From Rutidosis leptorrhynchoides (taxonomy: Eukaryota > Streptophyta > Magnoliopsida > Asterales > Asteraceae): DNA of 64,000 bases. The stretch covers positions 505,997,001 through 506,061,000 of the forward strand of contig NC_092336.1 of NCBI RefSeq assembly GCF_046630445.1, read 5' to 3'. This document shows positions 10,731 to 20,653 of this stretch, in pieces. The notes beneath the pieces were generated by a model. The model ran no database searches. It was not told the origin of the DNA and worked only from the letters and a program-made list of their open reading frames with translations. Both the position numbers and the translations under genes were made by a program. How positions within the stretch are numbered: position 1 is the stretch's first letter; each line of letters begins with the position of its first letter.

Positions 10731-11876
10731 ATGGCACCGACGACTCGTCAGAATTTGAACACGAGCGAGGAAGACTTCCGTGTTTTCCTTGCAGCAAACA
10801 TAGCCGCAGTACAGGCTGCGATGCAAAATAACAATAACTCTGGATCTAGCAGTGGAACTAATTCCACAAGAAATTGTGTAGGATGCTCCTACAAAGAATT
10901 CACTGCCTGCAAACCTTTGGAATTTGATGGAACCGAAGGACCAATTGGATTGAAACGGTGGACCGAGAAAGTCGAATCGGTGTTTGCCATAAGTAAGTGT
11001 ACTGAAGAGGATAAAGTTAAGTACGCTACGTATACCTTCATAGGTACTGCGTTAACGTGGTAGAACACCTATCTTGAACAGGTAGGACAAAATGCTGCTT
11101 ACGCACTACCGTGGTTAGTATTCAAGCAATTGATGAACGAGCAGTACCGTCCTAGAAACGGAGTCAATAAGCTCAAGGTAGAACTTAGAGAGTTACGAAC
11201 ACAAGGGTTCGACATTACCACATATGAACGACGATTCACAGAGTTGTGCCTATTGTGTCCGGGAGAGTTCGAAGATGAAGAAGAGAAGATCGACGCGTTT
11301 GTAAAAGGGTTACCGGTAAGGATTTAAGAAGATGTGAGTTCACACGAGCCCGCTTCCATACAAAAGGCAAGTCGAATGGCTCATAAACTGATAAATTAGA
11401 TTGAGGGGAGAATTAAAGAGCAAGCAACCGAAGAAGCCAACATGAAACAAGTCAAGAGGAAGTGGGAAGAAAACAGTGACAAAAGTCACCAATACAACAA
11501 CAACAACAATAATCGCAATTACAAACCCAATCACTACCACCACAACCGCAACTTTAACCGTAACAACAATAACAATCCCAACAACAACTATAATAACCGT
11601 TCCAACAATAACAACAACCGCAACAACAACAATCCCAACAATAACAACCAGAGGCAGAAACCATGCCAGAGGTGTGAAGGTTACCATCCGACTAGGCTTT
11701 GTACGACATCGTGTACTAAGTGTAATAGAAAGGGTCATGGTACGACGAAGTGTGAAGTTTACGGACCAATGGCTAACAAGAATAAAGGAACAAATAATGT
11801 CGGAACAAATAATACCGCCATTATTTGTTATGGATGTGGGAAGCCGGGTCATATCAGAAACGAATGCCCAAATTAG
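10731..11876 (+). pseudogene. gag: Element B gag (nucleocapsid/capsid), decayed
   Basis: One frame carries a Ty3-type capsid region (FTACKPLEFDGTEGPIGLKRW, later YRPRNGVNKLKVELRELRTQG), then an Asn-rich linker and zinc knuckles, the last being CYGCGKPGHIRNEC (CX2CX4HX4C). In-frame stops lie at 11061, 11325, 11397 and 11874. All are of a kind that a single C-to-T or G-to-A change can create. The start at 10731 (MAPTTRQN) fits chromovirus gags better than the ATG nine bases upstream. Gag packages the element RNA into virus-like particles in the cytoplasm; this copy cannot make a full protein. Confidence 0.85.
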
Positions 11877-12755
11877 GAGAATACTAATGGACAGGGCCGC
11901 GGAAGAGTTTTCAATATTAATACGGCAAAAGCGCAAGAAGACCCGGAGCTTGTTACGGGTACGTTTCTTATTGATGAAAAACCTGCTTATGTTTTATTTG
12001 ATTCGGGTGTGGATAGAAGCTATATGAGTAGAGATTTTTGTGCTAAATTAAGTGGTCCATTGACGCCTATGAATAATAAATTTTTACTCGAATTAGCAAA
12101 CGGTAAATTAATTTCGGCAGATAAAATACGTCAGAATCGAGAAATTAAACTGGTTAGCGAAACGTTTAAGATTGATTTGATACCAGTAGAGTTAGGGAGT
12201 TTTGATGTGATAATTGGCATGGACTGGTTGAAAAAGGAGAGAGCAGAGATTGTATGTTACAAAACTGCAATTCGCGTTGTACGAAAAGAAGGAAAACCCT
12301 TAATGGTATACGGAGAAAAGAGCAACGCGAAGTTAAATCATATTAGTAATTTGAAGGCGCAAAAACTAATAAAAAAAGGTTGTTACGTCATTCTAGCACA
12401 CATCGAGGAAGTTAAACCTGAAGAAAAGAACATCAGTGATGTTCCTGTCGCAAAAGAATTTCCCGATGTATTTCCAAAAGAATTACCGGATTACCCCCAC
12501 ATCGATCCGTTAAATTTCAAATAGACCTTGTACCAGGAGCTGCACCAATAGCTCGTGCTCTATACAGACTCGCACCCAGTGAAATGAAGGAACTCCAAAA
12601 CCAACTACAAGAACTTTTAGAGCGTGGTTTTATACGACCAAGTACATCACCATGGGGAGCTCCTGTTTTGTTTGTCAAAAAGAAGGATGGTACATTCAGG
12701 TTGTGTATCGACTACCGAGAGTTGAACAAACTTACCATAAAGAACCGTTATCCAC
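11877..12755 (+). pseudogene. pol: Element B protease and 5' part of reverse transcriptase
   Basis: The frame continues from gag into an aspartic protease with active site FDSGVDRS (normally D-S/T-G-A) and the later IIGMDWL strand. A one-base deletion near 12487 shifts the frame; RT continues in the new frame with [25 protein letters not shown] and [20 protein letters not shown]. The coding sequence is cut at 12755 by the insertion of element D and resumes at 29687. Confidence 0.88.
12751..12755 (+). other. Target-site duplication of element D, left copy
   Basis: tccac at 12751-12755 is repeated at 29682-29686 on the other side of element D. This is a 5-bp duplication typical of Ty3/Gypsy integrases. 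Confidence 0.93.
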
Positions 12756-14751
12756 TGATGTCGAACGAGGTGTATATAAAATAGTTTATAATTTTAGCAG
12801 AAAATACTATTAAATACGATACAATTTTACACAAGATATTTATTTATTTATAGAATGGATATACTTAAACCTTGCTACAACACTTATAGGCAGTGTACCT
12901 AATCGTACAGTAGTGTAGTTTTTAGTAAGTCCGGTTCGTTCCACAGGGAAATCTTTAAACAAAGCTCAACGCTATATTAGTTTACTTTTATTAAAAATAC
13001 AAATATATATATAAGTAATATTATTATTATAAAGGGGGGTTTTTACCGTTTAATGACCGGTTTGTCGATTTTTAAACTTTAGTCGCAGTTAAAACCTAAT
13101 TTAAAATATAAAATAAATACAAGACTTTAAATTAAAGCGTAAAGTAAATAACGATAATGAAATTGCGAATAATAAAAATGCGATAAAATAAAATTGCGAT
13201 AATTAAAAAGTACGATAATTAAAAGTGCGATTAAATAACAATAAATAAAAGTGCGATAATTAGAAGTGCAATTAAATATAAAATAAAGGAATTTAAATAT
13301 GAAATAAAAGAATTATGCTTATTTAAATTTCCGTAATCATGATGTTTGACGTGTTGATTTTAGTTTTATGCCCATGGGTTAATTGTCCTTTGTCCTGGAT
13401 TATTCAATATGTCCGTCTGGTTTTTGTCCATAACAGTCCATCAGTCATAAATATAAATTGCAAGTGTCCTTGTCAAATTATTATTATACCCGAAGATAAA
13501 TATTCCAACTAATTGGGGATTCGAATTGTAACAAGGTTTTAATACTTTGTTTAATGAATACACCAGGTTATCGACTGCGTGTAAACCAAGGTTTTACTAC
13601 TTTGTTAACAATTACACCAATTACCCTTGAATGTAATTTCACCCCTGTTTTGATTATTCTAGTGGCTATTAATCCATTCCCGTGTCCGGTTAAATGAACG
13701 ATTATTCGTACATATAAATACCCTGCCCATCGTGTCCGATCGAGTGTATATGGTAAATTATAGGGACGCTCAATTGTAAATCTTTATATTAACATTAACA
13801 AACTTTCATTTAGTTAAACAAATATAAAGCCCATTAATAGCCCATAGCCTAGTTTCCACAAGTGTCGTTCTTTTGTCCAAACCCCAATTATGGTACAAAG
13901 CCCAATTACCCAATTTCAGTAATTAGCCCAACATCATGATTACTTCGTTTTAAACAAGCATAATAATAACTTAGCTACGAGACATTAATATAAAAAGGTT
14001 GAACATAACTTACAATGATTAAAAATAGCGTAGCGTTACACGGACAGAATTTCGACTTACACCCTTACAACATTCGCTAACATACCCTTATTATTAGAAT
14101 TATAATTAAAATTAAAATATAAATTATAAATATAAATATATATTACTCGTATATATTGAGAGAGAGATGAAAATATTGTGTTAAATTCGATCAGAATTCG
14201 GTTGGCTTTATAGCCAGAAATGGAATTTGGGGCTCCGCGACTCGCGGCAAAAAGCCCTTCAAACTCCGCGAGTCGCGGAGAGGTATTTTCATTTCACACC
14301 CTTGGAGTTTCTGGCTGCCGACGGTTTTTTTTTATATATATATATAATATATATATAATTAATATAATTAATTATATATTATATTATATTTATATACATA
14401 GTTAACTTGTAATTTTTAGTCCGTTGCGTCGAGCGTTAAGAGTTGACTCTAGTCCCGGTTCCGGATTTTCGAACGTCCTCGCGTACAATTTAATATCTTG
14501 TACTTTGCGTTTTGAATCTTGTACTCTTGTGATTTCGAGACGTTTCTTATCAATAATTGGAACCTTTTTGATTGTCTTTTGTTCTTTTGAGCTTTTTGGT
14601 CGTTTGCGTCTTCAATTCGTCGAATCTGTCTTTTGTCTTCACCTTTTATTATTTAAACGAATATCACTTGTAAATAGAACAATTGCAACTAAAAGCTTGT
14701 CTTTCTTGAGGAATAATGCTATGAAATATATGTTCGTTTTTAGCATTATCA
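12756..14751 (-). repeat. Element D 3' LTR (left copy)
   Basis: Minus-strand ends are TGATAATG and CGACATCA. It contains a GC-rich palindrome pair (14233-14280), a TA/AT-rich segment (14331-14398) and AT-rich low-complexity sequence around 13120-13310. Open frames in it, such as 14220-14405, recur identically in the other LTR because the LTRs are identical; they are not genes. Confidence 0.95.
14233..14280. repeat. Paired GC-rich palindromes in element D 3' LTR
   Basis: ctccgcgactcgcgg (14233) and ctccgcgagtcgcggag (14264-14280): 8-bp arms around one central base. The starts are 31 bp apart. The same pair lies in the other LTR at 29163 and 29194. Confidence 0.9.
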
Positions 14752-14768
14752 AATATTCCCACACTTGA
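14752..14768 (-). other. Element D 3' polypurine tract
   Basis: The minus strand reads caagtgtgggaatatt directly before the LTR TGATAATG. The position and purine richness fit the plus-strand primer of reverse transcription. Confidence 0.75.
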
Positions 14769-16833
14769 GCGTTGCTTGTCCTCAAGCAATATTGGCTTGA
14801 AATACTAGAATCACTTCTTTATTCTTCACACTTTGTACATCAGTGATTTCTATACGGCGGTATAAACAATGGTAGTAACGATATGGTTTACAGTCCCACA
14901 TGACTATAAAAATTTAGATCCATTAAGGAAATTGGATCTTTATGAAAACATTTGATCTTTTGAAAATTAAATCTAGTTTTTACCCTAGATAAGTTTTCCG
15001 GAATAACCCTTTACCGGTGTTTGCAAAATATTTTTGTGGGTTTAGTGGGTTTCAGATTTGAAAATTTTAGCTCAAAACTTGCGGTTTTGTGTCACCCACT
15101 TGCTAACCTTGTATTTGGAAAGCAACACGTCCAGTTTACTTGTCCCGTATATTACCTTTCGGCAAACTACCGTCCGGTTTTAAAGGAAAGCGTTGAACAA
15201 GCAACTGTTTAAGGCAATGTCCCGTGACATGCTTTTGATTATGGTCTATAACGTGTCGGACGCAATTACTATCCTTGGTAGGAGCAATAGTAAAGCTCAC
15301 CCTTATAATTTGTCGGTCTGGCACAAGGTCCTGTCTTTGACCATGTTATGCAACCACCGTTCTTACGGTTGACACCCGATTTGGTTCAGGTGACCTAATG
15401 AATTCTAGGTGAATTCCTAGGATTTTACGTTCAATGGTAATGAACGCATTGAAAATAGGGTTTTCAGAAAACAAATCGGTTTGTATTTTTGATCAAAATA
15501 TTTTCTCGTTTAAGCTCGAGTTTAGATATCATTGAATTCCATGAGTTTGAATTCTCAATCTTTAAGGTCAATCTCAAGGATTGAGTGATATCAGTCTTAA
15601 AAGCTGATTTTTAATCTTTAAGGAGATTATCCTTTCTGGGGATCTGATTCATTAGTCTTATCCAGCTAATTTGCACGGTGCCTCCCCATTGTACGAGATA
15701 AATCCTTCTCATGGTTAGGATAAATCTGACCACTTGGCGACCCTGTTTAATGCTGAGGTCCGTGGATTTCCTGCTGATTTTAGTGATGACTTTTCTAGAT
15801 TTTTCGTCAACCTACAGCTGGTCTGAACGACAACTTCATGACCTAAATCAAGAAGCGCGTGTCTTTTTCGGAAGACTTTACTTCCTTTTAATGATGGAAT
15901 TGATTCATCGTGTAGATCCATCTCTTCTTTTCTTTCATCGGGTAAAACAGTTTAGTTTAGTCCAAAGCAAAAGTATTTTCAGTTATTTGTTACAAATATA
16001 TGTGGCATATGTTTAAAATAACTTGGTAAATTTTCCCACACTTGGCTTTTTATTTTTTCTTTTTATCGTCCTCTATTCCATTTTAAATGAATTTTAACGT
16101 TTTAGTTTGTTTCTCAATTTATGTCCTTTTTGAGGTAACAATAATTTCGGTGTTAAAACCTAGTTTTATCGTTCATAAATATGTATAAACATGTTTTTGA
16201 ATTCATTTAATTGAAAATTTTGAAAAATTTTACTAGAATTGGGTAGTCAGTATATAAGACCAGGGCTGTTCTTTATTATCAGAGAGCACTAGATTCTAAT
16301 ACAACTACTGCTTTACTAGTATTTTTAATGGTAACCAAGTGTTTAATATAAAAATTTTAAAATCCGAAAGAATTTAATCCCTTCCCACACTTAAGATCTT
16401 GCAATGCCCTCATTTGCAAGAAATCAGTAACAATTTAAATTATTGAGGGTGATTTGTGTGAAAATGATTAAATTTTTACCAAAGTTTCCAAATATATTGG
16501 CGTTTGTTTGCTGAATGATAAATGGTGCACGTCATTTGTTCATTCCGTCTTGTTGTTATTTCACATATATTTTGCATCATTGTCGTCAAAATTACTTGCT
16601 TTTGCTGAACTTAATGCCAGTCTTTGAAAATGCGTTGTTTTACCCTGTTGTGTACATAAGATAAACTGCAAACATATATACATATTTTTGAAGTTTGGTT
16701 TATTACCCCACATTCAAAAATTATTAAAATCTAAGAATAAAAGTTAGATAATTATAAAAATGATTACAATATTAACAAAAGTATTAAACATATCAATAAT
16801 TACATATTACAAAATAATAAAAATAAAAAGTAA
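14769..16833 (-). other. Element D 3' non-coding region
   Basis: About 2 kb between the last ORF and the 3' LTR, with no recognised protein on either strand. It holds two further copies of the polypurine-like core aagtgtgggaa on the minus strand (16031-16045 and 16380-16395) and one copy of the dispersed aatttcggt...aaacctag motif near 16142. Long 3' untranslated regions are usual for Athila-group elements. Confidence 0.65.
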
Positions 16834-18171
16834 CTAAGGATGATATTGGTACCAATAGGGGTTCCACGCATAACCATAAGTGCTATAGAATGCTTCGGCA
16901 GGGTCATACGTAGGATATGGTGGCTGCATCTCTATCGACCAAGGAGGGAAGACGGGTTTCGGTGTAGGAATATAGTTTCTACCTATGTGTTGGCAATGCG
17001 CTATGATCTGGTTCTGATGAACTTGCCAATCTTCAAATGCTCTCTGTCTAGCATTTTCGTATTCCTGAGAAGCTATAAACCTATGAATTTCTTGCCCCCC
17101 TCCTACATTACCTTGTTCCTGGTTTCTCTCTACCTGTGGATGTCTACCATTGTATCGTACTGCGGCGTTATTTCGCCGCTTCAACACTTTCGCACCATGG
17201 TATACATTTAAACCTATAGTGTCGCGGGGTTCCGGCTCTTCTACTAATAATCCCCCCCGACTTATATCCACACCGAGATATTCACCAATCAAAGTAATAA
17301 AAATACCACCTCCTATTATGCTATGTGGACGCATCCCTCGAACCATAGCTGATAAATAATAACCCACACAATATGGTATACTTACAGCGCTGTGTGGGTC
17401 TCGAATACACATATGGTAAAACAAATCTTGTTCATTTACCTTTTCTTTGTTTTTACCCCTTTGTGTAATCGAGTTAGCTAAAAACCTATGTATTACTCTT
17501 AATTCGGCTCTATCTATATCCAAATAAGAGTAGTTTCCCCCTTTAAAACGGTGGTGGCTTGTCATTTGACTCCACACACCGTGTGTATCAAAATTCTCAT
17601 CTATTTTCCTACCGTTTAGTATCAATCCTCTACAATCGGCAGACGCTAATTCCTCAGGCGTATATATACGTAAAGCCTGAGCCATGTCTAGTAAAGACAT
17701 GTGGCGCATCGAACCGCCTAACAAAAATCTAACAAAAGAACGATCGGTTAAACTGGCTACCCGATCATTCAACTCTATACTACATAACAACTCTTCACAC
17801 CATACTTTATATACAGGTCTGCGTATGGTGAATAAACATATCCAGTCATTAAAAGAAGAATTACCATACCTCTGTACCAGTAATTCCCTAATTGGCCCGG
17901 CCAATTCTACAGCTTCCAAGGGTCCCCATTCTATGACCCTTGGTACCTCAACAACCTTAGAGTGAAGAGTATGCAAACCCCGTTGATATTTTGGATAATC
18001 TATCCAAAGTCTGTCAAATCGCAGGTTCGGGTGTAACTGTTCCAAGTGCATATCTGAAAAGGTCATGACTGGATGAGGTACATCCTGCTTGTAGTAGTTA
18101 TCTACCTCCTGTTGTTCCAAGTTCTCAGCAGGAGCATGGCGGGCTTGGGATGAAGATTCACCCCTTTCAGT
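16834..18171 (-). CDS. ATHILA-type third ORF in the env-like position (about 445 aa)
   Basis: The frame resembles plant ATHILA ORF-1-family proteins (from memory, not searched), for example RFLLGGSMRHMSLLDMAQALRIY near residues 150-172 and RGMRPHSIIGGGIFITLIGEYLGV near 282-305; the C-terminus is Tyr/Pro-rich. The frame has no ATG at its 5' end. An in-frame TGA lies at 18186-18184 and the first Met (MTFSDMHLEQL) is at 18066. Just upstream the minus strand reads tgttttgcag, a splice-acceptor-like site whose AG ends at 18172. Translation after splicing from a leader exon is therefore likely, and 18171 is given as the exon start. I see no signal peptide or clear membrane anchor, so an envelope role is not supported by the sequence. 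The function is unknown. Confidence 0.75.
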   Translation of the reverse strand, partial: TERGESSSQARHAPAENLEQQEVDNYYKQDVPHPVMTFSDMHLEQLHPNLRFDRLWIDYPKYQRGLHTLHSKVVEVPRVIEWGPLEAVELAGPIRELLVQRYGNSSFNDWICLFTIRRPVYKVWCEELLCSIELNDRVASLTDRSFVRFLLGGSMRHMSLLDMAQALRIYTPEELASADCRGLILNGRKIDENFDTHGVWSQMTSHHRFKGGNYSYLDIDRAELRVIHRFLANSITQRGKNKEKVNEQDLFYHMCIRDPHSAVSIPYCVGYYLSAMVRGMRPHSIIGGGIFITLIGEYLGVDISRGGLLVEEPEPRDTIGLNVYHGAKVLKRRNNAAVRYNGRHPQVERNQEQGNVGGGQEIHRFIASQEYENARQRAFEDWQVHQNQIIAHCQHIGRNYIPTPKPVFPPWSIEMQPPYPTYDPAEAFYSTYGYAWNPYWYQYHP

Positions 18172-20063
18172 CTGCAAAACACATCAAACACAAATTTTGT
18201 GCATCCAAATATGCATTAGTGTCAGCAAAATTATCAATCAAAATAATTACAATGACATTATCAATTTATATCAAACTTAAGCTTATTTTCACATTTTTAT
18301 CAAATCTACACTTTTTCAAATAAGCATATACGAAAATTTTCGCCAAGTTCATAAGCATTCAACTCAAATAACATGTCAAAATAATCATTACTAGCAAATA
18401 AACAAGTCTCAAATGGCATTATCTTTCAAAAATCAAGTTCATGAATTTTGGACTTGAAAAAGTCCACTTTAATTCTCAAAATCATGTTTAGGCTCAAAGT
18501 TTGGATCATTTAACTACCTAGACATGTTACACTACTCAATTTAGCAACAATTCATGACAAAAATCGGCCATAACCTGTTTATATCAAAAAGCCCCAAATT
18601 GCTCAAGAACACAAATCCTAGATTCTAAAAATTTTGAAGTTTTTGGCTTCAAATCATGTTAACAAGCATCAATCTAGGTTATACATGCATAATATACTAA
18701 CAATTTAACACTAATTACACTAAAAATTAACAAAATTCAAATTATGAAAATATGCTCAAGAACACACTAAAATTCGGATTTAAAGGTGATTTGGGGTGTA
18801 ATTGTACCTGTTTTCTTGAGTAGTTCCTAGATATCATCCTTCTCAACATGATTGTAGCAAAAAATTTGGTGATTAACGGTTAAAAATTGAGATTTTTGGA
18901 GTGTTTTTGGGTGTATTTTCGGGTTCTTTTTCGCAGTTTGTTCGGGTTGTTTTTGTGTGGGGGAGATAAACTGATCGAGCAGCTGGTTATATTTTTTTTC
19001 TGTAATTTTGTCCCTCCGCGAGTCGCGGAGGTTTTCACTCAAAACTCCGCGAGTCGCGGAGTTATTTTTTTTTTTTTTTTTTTTTTTTTTTCTTTTTTTT
19101 CTTAATCCTTAACTTATAATACAATTAAGAAATTAATTTTAAAATTTTGTTTCCCTTGTTATTTAGGACGAGGTCGTTTCGGATCGATGTCCTAGTCCGT
19201 CCCTCGACAAAATTTTAAAATTTGTCTTTTTGTAGCGATTGTTTTAAAAGCTAAGATTTTTGGGTTTTTTTTATGTTTTTGGCATACTTTAAATCAATAA
19301 GATTAAAAATAATGATAATAAAAGTTCTCGTCCCTCCCTCGGGTAAAGCAATTTCGGTTCAAAGACCTAGTCTTCAACTTACGACGAATTTTAAAAATCA
19401 TATTTTTAACTTAATGATATAAAGTAAATTTTTGTTTTTAAATTCACACAACTTAAATATAAAATTCAAAATTAATATTAAAAATTCAAAATTCACACCA
19501 AACTTAAAATTTAAAATGCATAAAATTAAAAATTAATATTTTAAAAATTAAAAATTCACACCAAACTTAATTTAAAAATTTATAAATTCATACCAAACTT
19601 ATATTAATTTTTCAAATATTTACAATTTTAAAAATATTGTTTTTACAAAGTTTACAATATTAATTTAAGATTTAAATATTAAGATTAAAAAAAAACATGG
19701 TAAAAATAAAATTAAAAATCTTTTTGTCTTTTTATCCCACTTTAATCAATCAAATATTATCAAAAATATGCGCCCCTCTTTTCGGTAAAGTAATTTCGGT
19801 TCCAAGACCTAATTTAACTCATGACGAATTTTTGAAATATTTTGCGTTGATTGATTAAAGATATTTATACCTTAAGAATAAACGTTAAATTTCGCAGTGA
19901 TGTAATAAATTTTTGAACGATATCAATAATTTCGGTCGCCAAACCTAATTTTATTTAATACCAATTTAATACTTTTTAGTGAACAAATTAGCGTTTATTA
20001 TCAAAAGGTTAAAAATAAAAATAAAAATAAAAACTGTACAGACATACCTGTGAAATAGATTTC
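18172..20063 (-). other. Element D spacer between the two accessory ORFs
   Basis: AT-rich with no protein recognised. It contains a palindrome pair (19014-19061), a long poly-T run (about 19064-19100) and several imperfect copies of the phrase aatttcggttccaagaccta (about 19349, 19789 and 19926). Its 3' end on the minus strand holds the presumed splice acceptor of the third ORF. Confidence 0.6.
19014..19061. repeat. Paired GC-rich palindromes in element D spacer
   Basis: Two identical copies of ctccgcgagtcgcggag at 19014-19030 and 19045-19061, starts 31 bp apart, directly followed by a poly-T run. Confidence 0.92.
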
Positions 20064-20480
20064 TTAGTTATATGATCTATTATATTCATAAGATAGTCGG
20101 TTTAATTGGTCTTCCATGGCTGCATAGGCGTAACCTCTAGCATTCATTGTCTTTTCTTCTAAACATATGAACGGTCCGTCTCTGCATAAAGTAACAAATT
20201 CGGTATTTGAATAGGTTTGATTATTTGAACATTTACCTCCATGTGACCATTTTCCGCATTTGTGACATTTTTCTAGGTGTCGTGCTCTTCTTTTCGCTGC
20301 GGATTTTGATTTTCCTTTACCAAATTGTAACTTATTATCTTCGCATCTGGATCCTTTTCTAACTCCGTCCATTCTTTCTCTTATTACTGATACTAATTCA
20401 CTCGGGAGTATGTCATTATTACGTTTAGTGATCAAAGCGTGTAGCATTAGACCATGGTTTAGTTCACAGGCAGTCTTCAT
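20064..20480 (-). CDS. Small basic zinc-knuckle-like accessory ORF of element D (138 aa)
   Basis: A short protein encoded 173 bp behind the pol stop. A basic stretch (KSAAKRRARHLEK, about residues 58-70) leads into CHKCGKWSHGGKC (about 71-83), a CX2CX4HX3C knuckle one residue shorter than the usual CX2CX4HX4C. The remainder is not recognised. It starts with ATG, and about 10 bp upstream the minus strand reads a long T run ending in ag, a good splice-acceptor context, so it may be expressed from a spliced mRNA. A nucleic-acid-binding role is inferred from the knuckle and basic patch. Its position after pol, separate from gag, which has its own knuckle, is unusual. Confidence 0.6.
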   Translation of the reverse strand: MKTACELNHGLMLHALITKRNNDILPSELVSVIRERMDGVRKGSRCEDNKLQFGKGKSKSAAKRRARHLEKCHKCGKWSHGGKCSNNQTYSNTEFVTLCRDGPFICLEEKTMNARGYAYAAMEDQLNRLSYEYNRSYN

Positions 20481-20653
20481 TTTGTAAAAACCTAAAAAAA
20501 AATAAAAATTCAGAATGGGGGGAGAAGACTAGTTCTTTAGGGTCTGCTAGGGAAAGACCATACGTGTTCCATTTTCGAGAACTACACGAAAACAGACAAT
20601 CTAACTCTAACAGAAATACATATTATCCTTTAAAGATTTGATTCTCCCCACAC

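Noticed and set aside
11340-11936. 198-codon Val/Ile-rich frame on the minus strand
   Set aside because: Antisense of the Asn-rich gag linker of element B; composition is fully explained by the sense strand.
11476-12027. 183-codon Thr-rich plus-strand frame overlapping gag
   Set aside because: Off-frame shadow of the AAC/CAA repeats in the gag linker; the gag frame holds the zinc knuckles and protease.
14220-14768. Two short frames that occur twice (also 29150-29779)
   Set aside because: They lie in the LTRs of element D and recur only because the LTRs are identical; no recognisable protein.
15711-16016. 101-codon plus-strand frame
   Set aside because: Lies in the 3' non-coding region of element D on the opposite strand, with no recognisable domain.
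16834-18171. Calling the third ORF of element D an envelope gene
   Set aside because: The position fits, but no signal peptide, cleavage site or clear membrane anchor is visible; left as ATHILA-type protein of unknown function.
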